From positions 1 to 21,471 of the forward strand of contig MU400928.1 in NCBI GenBank assembly GCA_022578965.1: a stretch of DNA of 21,471 nucleotides. Reading direction: 5' to 3'. A program made the translations under genes and the position numbers. The notes beneath the pieces were generated by a model, which saw only the letters and a list, made by a program, of their open reading frames with translations, was not told the DNA's origin and did not search any database. Position 1 is the stretch's first letter. Each line of letters starts with the position of its first letter. Source of the stretch: Xylaria sp. FL1777. Lineage: Eukaryota > Ascomycota > Sordariomycetes > Xylariales > Xylariaceae. Positions 1 to 9,865 of the stretch are shown here, piece by piece.

Positions 1-2104
1 AAATTTTTATAAAACAAGTTTATTAAAAAATTTTACGAATATTTATTATATAAATATTAAAAAGCAATAAAAATAGTTTAATAATTATAAAAAAAATACA
101 ATTTTCTAAAACTATAAAACATAGTTAAATCTATTATAAAAAAGTGCAATATTTATAATAAAGCTAAAATAGCTTAATATAAGCTTTATAAACTACTATA
201 ATTTATATAAATATTTAAATAAGCATAATATACTATTACTTAAAATTTTATTATAATATTACTTTTATTAACTAATTTAGTTATAAAAGTATAATATAAT
301 AAAATATAAATTATTATTAATAAATTTACTAAATATGTTTACTTTTTACTGTTTAAAAAAAATATAATAGCTAAACAACTTATATATGCTTTTATATATT
401 AATATTTAAATAAACATAAGCTACTAAAAAAAATTATTTTAAACTAAAATAAATTATTTACTTTTAAGTTTAAAACTAGCTTTTTTAAACTTATTAGTAT
501 TAAACTAAAGTTTTTAACTGCTTATTACTTATAAACAAATAAATAAACAAAAAAACTAAACTAAATACTAAAACAATATTTATAAAGTTATATTAATTAT
601 TAATAAAACAATTAAGTAAAATTATTATTAATAGCATAAATTTTATATAATATATTAATAAACAAAAATATAAACATATTTTTGCATAAAGCTATTTATA
701 AATAATAAATAACTATTAAAAAATAAAAAAAAACATTAATAAAAATACTTATTATTTTAACTATAGTACTTTAAGCAAAGACTATTGCAATAAAAATTAA
801 AACGCTATAAGTTAAACTATAATTACATTTTTAATTTTTATAATAACAAATATTAATATATTATAACAAAAAATAAACTAAAAAACTAACCTTTAAAAAA
901 AAAAATAAAGTTTATTTGCTATAATAAAAATAAAATGCAAACATTAATATTTTTTAAATCAAAATAAAACAACTAAAGAATAAATTAAAATTTAAAAAAC
1001 TTAGCCTTTTTAAAATTAAAGAAGTTATTTTACTTATTAATTATAAACTATTATTACTAAAAAATATACAAATTTATTTTATTTTTTATATTTTTTTACT
1101 AAAACTAATACTTATTAAAACACTTATTAAAACATAACTAAAAATAAAAATAAATTAAAACGTTTATAAAGTTAAAAGTATACTAAATTTTTATTAAAAT
1201 AACAATAACTTAAAATATTTTATTAAATAAAAAAAATATTTATATGCTAATAATACTTAAGAACTTAAAAAATACTTAAAAACTACTAAAGTAGTTATAA
1301 ATTAGTTTTATTACTAATATTTTAACTGCTTAAAACTAAAAAAAAAAGTTAACCTTAAAAAAAACGCTTAAAAAATTTTAATTAAACTTAAATAAAGTAG
1401 CTTATGTTGCTTTAGCTTGCTTTTTTTGTTGTTTTTGCTTTTTTGCTAGCACTTTTTGTTCTTTTTTAATACGCTTTATTTTGTTTAGTTTATTTAAAAA
1501 CTAAAGCTTTTATTAAACTATTTTAATACTTTTTGTTTTTAAAAAACGTTTTTATATATAAAGCTAAACTAACTTGCTTAAAACAAAATTAAAGCTATTT
1601 TAAGCTTGTTTTAATTTTTTTTAAACTAAAAATAGCTATTATTTTGCTTGCTTTTTTTTTTTTTAAAACAACAATATTTAAAAACTATATTATTAATTAA
1701 ATTAATTAAAACCTTTAATTTATTACAAAAGCAACTAACGCATACGCATTTAAAATAACAAAATACATTATTTGTTATTTTGTATATTAATAACTAATTA
1801 AAGCAGCAAAAACAAAGCATAACTTTATAGCTAATAAAGTTAATAAAAAAAGCAAAAATAAGTTTTTGTTTTGTTTTAAATAAGCAGTTAGTTTTTTTAA
1901 TGCGTTTTAATATTATAATATGTAAAAAAAAAAAAAAAAAAAAATACTTACGGAAAATTGTTAAAATAACAATTCTAAAAAAAAAAAAGTAGTATTACAA
2001 AATTAGCACTAAAATAGCTTTTAAAGCAGCTTAATGCCTTTGCATATACTTTATATTTTTTTTTTTGCTAGCTAAAACTAAAGTTATATAATAATTTATT
2101 TAAG
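1..2104. other. Gene-free A-rich decayed DNA
   Basis: I see no reading frame, RNA gene or long repeat here. The + strand is A-rich and carries more C than G (44 against 24 in the first 600 bases), nearly all C in AC or GC context. From about 1380 to 1680 the composition turns T-rich with repeated TTGCTT/TTGTT motifs, perhaps a former pyrimidine-rich tract. A possible fossil reverse-transcriptase motif near 1243 is too weak to call. Nothing else is resolvable. Confidence 0.6.
1923..1974. repeat. Poly(A) run followed by a small perfect palindrome
   Basis: A run of about 22 A (1923-1944) is followed 11 bases later by an inverted repeat: AATTGTTA at 1956-1963 and TAACAATT at 1967-1974, separated by AAA. 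The adjacent CGGA (1951-1954) keeps a GG and a GA, contexts that are otherwise nearly erased. The palindrome could form a hairpin or be a chance product of AT-rich sequence; no function is implied. Confidence 0.5.
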
Positions 2105-2208
2105 TTACTAAGCTTATAGTAATTTAAAGCTTACTAAACTTATAGTAATTTAAAGCTTATTAAGCTTATAGTAATTTAGTGCTTACTAAACTTGCAATAA
2201 TCTAAAAG
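2105..2208. repeat. 4 x 26-bp tandem repeat
   Basis: Four head-to-tail units of exactly 26 bp start at 2105, 2131, 2157 and 2183. Each begins TTAcTAARCTTatAgTAA. Units 1 and 2 differ at one base; units 3 and 4 differ mostly by C/T and G/A transitions. This fits a minisatellite that was amplified first and mutated afterwards. No indels separate the units. It ends about 130 bp before the CC-retaining patch. Confidence 0.9.
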
Positions 2209-2339
2209 AAATTACTACTTTTTTTACTTTTTTTTTGTTTATATAATTATGCACTTTTTGTATTTAATTACTTACTTAGTTCTAGTTTTTTAGCTATTAA
2301 TTTTTTATAACCGCTAAGCACTAATATATTTATTACTTT

Positions 2340-2480
2340 TAATCTTTTAAAACCTTTATTAATGCATAGTAGTAAAAATACCCTAAAAACTTCCCTAATG
2401 AACTACTATTAAAAATCCTATTATTACCTGCAAATTAAAACCCCAAAAGCAAACCTGTTATATTAATATATAACAAGTCC
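2340..2480. other. Patch that kept CC and TC dinucleotides, upstream of repeat copy 1
   Basis: Within about 140 bases the + strand keeps several CC-containing clusters, including CCCTAA at 2381-2386 and 2393-2398, a CCCC at about 2441-2444 and GTCCG at about 2477-2481. CC is otherwise rare over the 21 kb. The G strand shows little corresponding retention. The patch abuts the left edge of the ~3-kb repeat. It may be single-copy flanking DNA that was mutated less, or a younger sequence. The CCCTAA words resemble telomere repeats (complement of TTAGGG), but two isolated copies are not a telomere. Confidence 0.65.
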
Positions 2481-5400
2481 GTTATAAATTATTTAAGCAT
2501 ATTATTATATAGTTAAATTTTTTTAGTTTTAAATATAGCTGCTTAAAGCTATTATATTATAATATAATAAAAAAAAAGCTATTATATAACAACATAAATT
2601 ATTTATTTAAAAACGTTTTAATAGTTATTATATTAATATATTTGCTATTATTGCTTAATTAAGTTTATAATGCTATTATATAAACATATTATAATATATA
2701 TTAATATATTATAATATTTATGTAATAAAAATGCAATGCTTTTTATTTTAGCTTTAATATTATGCTTTAATATTTATTTAATTATTATAGTAAAAGTTTT
2801 TTATATATGTTTTTTAAATGGCTTTTTAATATATTTATTAAGCAATTTATTATGTTTTTTTAACTATGTATATTTTGTTTTAGCACATTTTTTACTATTA
2901 TAAAACTGCTATTTTCTTTTGTTAACTTATTAATATAACTTAAACTAAAAAACTTAAAAGCTAATAGCTTAGTATTAATATTTAAGTTATTATACTAAAT
3001 AAATATATTAATAAAAAGATTTTTTATAAAATATATAGTATTATATAAAAAGTTAAACATAAAGCTAGCTATATAATATAAACTAACAAAAAAGCTAACT
3101 AATAATAATAAAACTAATAAAAAAAACAAAATAAACGTTATAAATAATATAAAGCTAAAAATAAATAGTAGTTATAATTTTAATAATTATAAATAATTAT
3201 AATAAAACTTATAACTAAAGCAAAATTAATAAAAGCCACTAAAAACAAAATATTTAAAACTATATAATAATTATATTTTAGCTTATTTTTTAGTATATAA
3301 AAAATAATATAAAATAATATTGTTTTTTAAAAAAACTTAATATATTAAAAAAATAACTTAAAATAATTTAAATTATTATTATTTTAATAATATTTGTTTT
3401 TTTAAACACTTATATAATATTGCTTTAAGTAGTTTATATAGCATTATTATTAATTATTAGTTTTTTATATAGTATTATTTTTTTTTTAAGTTTTTTATAA
3501 TATTATTTATTTTTTACTTAAAAGATTTACGTTATATTATTGTTTATAAAATATAATTTATATAGTATTAAATTTTTTATATAAAGTTTAATTTTATTTA
3601 TATTGCATTAAAAACTATAGTAATAAAATCTATTAGTTATAAAAGCAATATAGCATATATATATAATTATAAGTATATATAGCTGTTTTATTTATTATAA
3701 TTTTTATACTATATAATAAACATATTATTACTTTTTATACTTATTTTAAATGTAATATTTTTTTATTTTAATTATTTTATTATGTTTAGTTTTATAAAAG
3801 TTTATTAATGTATTTGTAAAAAAAAATATAAATATTTAAAAAAACAATTATAATTTATATAAATATATTTAGTATATAGTTTTGCTAAACTAATATTTAC
3901 TTTTATATAATATTTTGCTGTTTTTTAAGTTTGCTTAAAAATAAAAAGGTTAAAATTAATAATGTTATTTTTTTTAATGTTTGCTTAGCATATGTTTAAG
4001 CTTTTGCTTTTTTAAACAAAAAAAGTAAGCTTAAAAGCTTAAAAAAACAAAGCTTTAGTAAAAAAATCGTTAGTTTATATATTATTTATATTGCTAGCTA
4101 TAATGTTTTGCTTTTTTTTAGCAGCTAAAAAAAATGCAAAAATATATTACTTGTTATAATAAAAATATTAAGCTTAGCTTTATAAAAAAAATGTTTTAAG
4201 CGCTATAGTAATTAATATAACTTTTAAAAGCAGCAAGCTTTTTTTTATAAATTTATATTTAATAAAAGGTTTTTGTTTTTTTATATAAAATATAGCTATT
4301 TTGCTTTTATTAGCACATTATATATTATGCTTACTTTTATTAGCATATTAAAAATATTATAATTTTTTTCGTTAAATTATTAGCTATTTTTATTAACTAG
4401 CTATAATTATTTTTGTTATATATTATAATAGTTTTTATTAATATATTAATAGTTATTATTATATTAGCTATGCTATTTTTTTATATATTTATAAAATGCT
4501 TAAAATATATAATTAATAAAATATACGATTTTTTGCTTTATATTTTTTATATTATTTACTAATTTTTTTTATTAAGGTTTTTTTTTTAATTTTATTAAGC
4601 TTTTATTTTATTACGTAATTTTTGTATATATTATATATATTATAAGTATAAAAACTTCATTAAAAAAATCTTAAAGCAAAGCAAAAAGTTATTATATAAA
4701 GTAAATTATTATACTTAAGAATTTTATATATACTTTTTTGCAAAAAAAGCTAATTATTATTTTTTATTATTTTTAAAATATAAAAAATCTTATAAATAAA
4801 CAAAAAAAGCTTTTAAATTAACATAAAATAACATAATATTAATATAAAGCAGCATAAAAACATTAAAAAGCATATAAAATTATTTTGTTTTACTTTTGTT
4901 AGCTTATTAGTTTTATTATTATTGCTTTTGTTTATATATTAATTATTAGTTTTTTAGAATTTTATAATATTTTTTTATTAAGCATTAAATTTAGTTTTTT
5001 AAAATAGCAATAAAATAATTAAATTAAATATAATATAACTGCTTTAGTTAATATATTAGTTTTATTACTATAGCTTATATTATAAAGCTAGCTTTTAAGT
5101 AAAACTATTATTATATTAAACTTAAAAGCAAAAGCATTTTTGATTTTAAAATTTAAAACTAAAAAAATTGCTTAGTTTTTGTTTAGTTTTTTATAATAGC
5201 TTAAAAAAGATTTTTAATTTATAAAAGCAAAATAGCTTTTTTTTTAATACGCAAACTATTTTAATAGTTTTTATTTTATATAGTATAGTTTTAATATTTT
5301 ATAGCATAATATGTATAAAATTAACAAAAGATATTTAGTAAGTTTACTATAATTTAAAACATAAAGATTTTTAGTTTTAAAAATAAAAAAAAAAAATTCT

Positions 5401-5522
5401 TTAAGTATTTTTTACTTTTTAGTAATAGTTTAAAATATAAAAATATTTGCTTTTAAAATATAATAAAAAAATATAATAATTTTTGCTTTTTAACTAAAAC
5501 TTTGGTTTTTAATAACTTTTTT
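2474..5522. repeat. ~3.05-kb direct repeat, copy 1 (decayed element)
   Basis: This segment is colinear with 9866-12927 in the same orientation. The offset is 7396 near the left end and 7405 near the right end, so few net indels exist over 3 kb. In about 290 hand-aligned bases (2521-2811) I counted about 29 transitions and 1 transversion. Both copies hold C or G where the other has T or A, so each was mutated independently. A block at 4202-4308 is identical between copies. The left boundary is approximate, since weaker similarity may reach 2457; the right boundary is where copy 1 enters the TTAGGG-like patch. No open frame remains, so class (retroelement, DNA transposon or segmental duplication) cannot be read. 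Degenerate ~60-bp motifs near the 3' part (for example 5150-5215) recur behind copy 2. Confidence 0.9.
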
Positions 5523-5560
5523 AGGGTTATTTTTCCGTTTTTTAGGTTAAGGTTAGCAGC
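5518..5560. other. GG-retaining, TTAGGG-like patch at the right edge of copy 1
   Basis: Right after the homology between the two large copies ends, the + strand reads TTAGGGTTA, then TTTTTCCG, then TTAGGTTAAGGTTAG. It has one GGG and two further GG within about 36 bases, in a window where GG is very rare. The G strand is the one retained here, while the C strand is retained at the left edge (2340-2480). The words resemble degenerate telomere repeats, but there is no array. AAAAATAACCCTAAAAA, read from the minus strand at 5518-5534, matches the left-edge sequence 2374-2389 with one gap, so a terminal inverted repeat is possible. Confidence 0.55.
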
Positions 5561-5930
5561 ATGTTTATACGTTTAATTTAGTAAAAATTTCTATTGATTT
5601 TTTTACTAATAGCTTTTTTGCTTAATTATTTGCTAGCTTTACGTGCTTTTATTTCTGTAATTTGCTAGCTTAGCGTAATAGTACTTTTGCATTACTTTAT
5701 TTAAAGCTAATTATTTTTTTTTTGCTAGTTAATATACTTAATTTTCTGTGTATTAACTTTTTTGCAATACTATAACCTTTTTAATGCACATTATAAAAAT
5801 TTGTTTATAAATTCTATTACTTATTACTATTACTTTTTTTTTTTTTTTTTTTTTCCGTTTTTATTATATTTATATTTTTGTTATAGCTTATTTTTTCTTA
5901 AGTTGCGCGCTATTATTAAGCTTATTTTTT

Positions 5931-5952
5931 AGTGCTTATTTAGTGCTTATTT
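5931..5952. repeat. 2 x 11-bp tandem repeat
   Basis: AGTGCTTATTT occurs twice head to tail at 5931-5941 and 5942-5952, followed by a diverged AACACTTTTTT. It lies just upstream of the 43-bp duplication and may be a remnant of the same pyrimidine-rich satellite. Confidence 0.75.
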
Positions 5953-5974
5953 AACACTTTTTTAGCTTTTTTTT

Positions 5975-6060
5975 AGCGCTTTTACTTATTATATTGCTAT
6001 TTTTGCTTGCTTTTTTTAGCGCTTTTATTTGTTATATTATTATTTTTGCTTGCTTTACTA
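5975..6060. repeat. 2 x 43-bp tandem repeat
   Basis: Two units start AGCGCTTTTA at 5975 and 6018. Over the first 39 bases they differ at four positions, all transitions (C/T or G/A). Both keep AGCGC and TTGCTTGC, where the C follows G. This is the same divergence pattern as the large copies. Confidence 0.85.
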
Positions 6061-7001
6061 TTTTTTTTGTAGCTTAATTATTATGTTTTTATTAGCTACT
6101 AAACATAATTAGCAAAAACGCAAAAAAGCTTAAGCATAATAAATTATTAAACTAAAATAAAAAGCTGCTTAATTTTTTAGTTAATTTTATATTTTTTTTT
6201 TTAATTTGTTTTTTAATAAAAATACTTTAGCACTTATATACTTTTATGCTTTTATTTTATTGCTTTTAACTTTTAATTTACTTTTGCATTACTATTATTT
6301 TACTTACAGCTAATTTTGCTTATTTTTTTTTTTTTTTTTTACAAACGTTTTGTTTTTAATTATTTAACTTTTTTTTATTTATTTTTTAATACTATTACTA
6401 CTTTTTACTTCTTTATTTAAGCAATTTTTAAAACTGCTATATATAAATAGCTTTGCTTTTTTAAATTTAAACAATAATAATACTATAAATTTTAAACTGT
6501 TTAAACTAAAACTTTTTTTCTTTTTTGCTTTTTTTGCTTGTTTTTAATCTTAAAGTTTTTTTAGTTTTAATAACTTAAGCTTTCTTAATAGCAATAAAAG
6601 TAATAGTACTGTTTTAAACGCCTTAAAACTAGTTATTTTTTCTTTTTTAATTTTTTTTTTGTTTTTTATGCTTTATATTTTAAATAAGCTTGTTGTTTTA
6701 TTGCTTAACTTTTTTTTTATTTTGTTATAGCAAAATCTTTTTGTTTTTATTACTAGTAAAGCTTTTATTTTTAATAAACATTATTTTTTTACTTTTGCTT
6801 TTTTTTTTTTTATTACTAGTTTACTATATTTAGCTTAACTAGCAGTTTTTTTTTTTATTTAATAATATATATTATTGCACATAAAAATAAATTCTATACT
6901 TTTATTTTTATTAATGCAACTATAATATGCTTTATTTTCTGTTTTTTTTGTTTTTTTTTTATTTTTGTTTATATTGTTAGCTTATTTATATTTTTAAAAT
7001 A

Positions 7002-7081
7002 GCTTTTAAAAAACAAAATAACTTAAAACCTAAAGTTTTTAAAAAAACTTTAAGTTTTAAAATATTTTGTTTTTTAAAGGC
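7002..7081. repeat. Near-perfect inverted repeat with a 2-nt loop
   Basis: The left arm 7005-7040 pairs with the right arm 7043-7078, 36 bp with three mismatches, two of them of the C/T type. The pairing extends outward to 7002 and 7081 with one G-T wobble. The loop is two A. The right end reads AAAGGCC, a rare GG. Inverted repeats this long and tight suggest a fold-back element, a tail-to-tail duplication or an assembly fold-back. In RNA it would form a strong hairpin, but there is no sign of a terminator for any gene. Confidence 0.85.
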
Positions 7082-9865
7082 CTTTTTTTTTTTGTTCTTT
7101 TTAGTTTTAAAGTAGTTAGTTTTTCATAAGCTATTTTTTTTTTTTTATAGTTTTTATTTTTATTTTTAGATTTATAATACTAATTTTTTTCTATAAATAA
7201 AATAATAAATATAACTAGCTATATATTAAAACATATAACTAATTATTTTATATAAAGCTTTTTAGCTTTTTATATTAATTCTTTAAAACAAAATAATTTT
7301 ACTAACTTTTTTTTATTTTATGCTAAACTAAAAGCGCTATAAATTTTTTTTTAGCATATTTTTTTTAATGCTAATAAGCTTACGTTTTTTTTTTTGTTTA
7401 CTAAAGCTTTTTATTATAATATTTACTAACAAATATATATTACTTATTAATATAATATTAATAGTTATGTTATTTAGCTTTGTTTTTTTGCTGCATTTTT
7501 TTTAGCAATATTAAATTTAAGTTATTTATTTCTTTTTTAATTTACTTTTTTTTAAAATTTATATTGTATTTTTAACTTAATAAAACCTTATAAAACCTAA
7601 AATTTGCAGTTTAGCTTTTTTAAATATAGTTTTAATAACATTATTTATTTTATTTTTTTTTATTTTTCCTTAATTTTTAAACACTAAACTATTTATTTAC
7701 TATTTAAAATATAAAAACAGTTTATAAAAAACTATATGCTATTTGCTTTATATGCTTTTTATTTATTTATATTTATTATTTAACACTTTATTAATTTTGC
7801 TTAAACTAAAGCAAAAGCAAATATTTAGCAAGCTTTAATAAAAAGCTTTAGCTTTTTTTAATATACTTAATTATAGTATGCTATTTTATATAAATATATA
7901 AAATTATTTTAAAACTACTTTAAAACTTTATATAACTAGCATTTGTTTAGCTATTTTGCTAGCTTTATTTTTTTTTTATAAAAACATAATATTAAAAATA
8001 TAACTATAAGCTACTTAATAAAAAATGCTTTATAAAAATTTTATATAAACTATTTTTTAATAGCAAACTAATAATACTTTTATTTTAATACTATATAAAT
8101 TAACTTTACTTTTTAAAATATGTTTTATATTATTAAACTTTTTTATTTAACTAATAATATAATATCTTTATATATTTTGCTTTATAAATTAGCATGCTTA
8201 GCTAAAAAAACATACAATAATAATAGCTTATTTTAAAAATATTATTGAATTTTTTATTTATAATACTTGTTTTAAAATATAAAAAAGCTAAAAATAATAA
8301 AAACTACGCTAGTTAGCTTTTAAGTTAAAAAAATAGCTTTATGCTAAATTAAATTATATAATTTTTATAAGCAGTATATATAAACACTTATAAAAAGATT
8401 TTATTTTTTTAATTTATTATAATTTAACTTATTGTTTTTTAGCTTAAACTTACTAAAATAATACTACTAAAGCAAAGTTTACTTATTAACGCAAAAAGTA
8501 ATATTACTTAATTTTTTTTTTTTTTAATGCTTTTTAGTTTTATAACAGCTAGCTATACTATATATTATTTATTTTGTTTAATGCTTTTATATTGCTTTAT
8601 TATAATATACGCTATAAATACTATATGCTTTAGTTTTATATTATAACTGCTATAAACTTTTATAAACTGCTTTTTTAGCAAACTATTTGCTTGTTTTTAT
8701 TAATTAATTTTATTATTTATAACTTTTTTTTTTTTGTTTTAATATACTAATTAAATAATTTTTTGCTTGCTTATATTGTTTGTTTTATTAAGCTTATTAA
8801 AAAGCTAGCAATATTTGCATTATTTAACAATAATATACTATTAAAGCAATTTATTACTATTAAATATACTAAACATATATTTATTAATTAAATATTATTT
8901 ATTTTTTTTAAGTAAACTTGCATTAGTAGTGTTTTTTTTTAAGTATTATAGCTATAATATATTACTTAAAATTACTGCATAGCTAACAAATTAAAAAAGC
9001 TATTATAAAAGCTTAGCTTAAAAAACGTAATATAAAAGTATAGCATGCTATAAGTATTAAACAATATATTTAAGTAGCATATTTTCTAACTTATAAATTA
9101 TACTTTAAAGCAGCTTTTTTTATTTTTTTTTAAGTATTAAAATTAACTAAAAATAACTTAACAAAATATAACGCAAAGTATACTTAACATAAATAAGCAG
9201 TTTAAAATAATACTACTAAAAAACTTTTAAAACATTACTAATTATATTATTATTTTTGCTAAACATTATAAAGCATAATTATTATATAGCAAAACTTTTA
9301 AGCTTGCATTATAATTAATTATTTATATATATAACTTAAAGTTTTTTAAAGCTTATAAACTATATTTTAAAAAGCTTAAGCTTTTTTATTAAAAATAATG
9401 CAATATTTTATATAAAAGCTAGCTAAACTATATATAAAGTTATTTTTAACTTTTTAGCTTATTTAATGTTTACTGCATTTATTTTTAAGTTTTTATTGCT
9501 TTAAACAAAACTAAAGTTAAAAGCTTTTAAGCAAAAAAAACAACGCTATTTAATAATACTAACTTTTTATTTTTTGCTTTTATATAACAGCAAAAACTAA
9601 AAACAAAAACTTATAACTTTAGCAATTATAATATAAATAAACATTAAAGCTAGTTTATATATATAGCATTAATATTTAATGCTTTAAATAACTATGCTAA
9701 TTAATTAAACAAAAGCTTTATTTTTTAGTATTACAAAGTTTAAAAAGCTTAGCTTGTTATATTTACTAGTAAAAACATTATATGTTTATTTTTTAATAAC
9801 TAGTTTAATTATTATTAAACATATGCTAACTTTTATATTTTTATTATATTAAACTTTAAAAAAAC

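Larger units (their letters stand above)
5557..9865. other. Gene-free T-rich spacer between the two large copies
   Basis: This 4.3-kb stretch has no reading frame. From about 5800 to 7150 it is strongly T-rich on the + strand (38 of 60 bases are T in 6241-6300) with many T runs, the longest about 21 T near 5834-5854. That is what a CT-rich strand would become if every C preceded by a pyrimidine mutated. It contains an 11-bp and a 43-bp duplication near 5.95 kb and a large hairpin at 7.0 kb, listed separately. From about 7200 to 9865 composition is mixed and I resolve nothing more than short AT palindromes. Confidence 0.6.

Noticed and set aside
1243..1254. TATGCTAATAAT could be a decayed Tyr-Ala-Asp-Asp reverse-transcriptase motif (GA to AA), with an aspartate pair restored on paper.
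   Set aside because: A 12-bp AT-rich word is expected by chance in 21 kb of this composition, and the surrounding frame shows no convincing flanking motifs at the right spacing.
1721..1790. Inverted repeat with ACAAAATA / TATTTTGT words near 1760.
   Set aside because: The arms are only about 8 bp and such matches are common in sequence this AT-rich.
2381..2398. True interstitial telomere.
   Set aside because: Only two CCCTAA words with an unrelated gap; no array of units.
9780..9830. Hairpin with ATATGTTTA / TAAACATAT arms.
   Set aside because: The stem is about 9 bp with a long loop; not distinguishable from chance.
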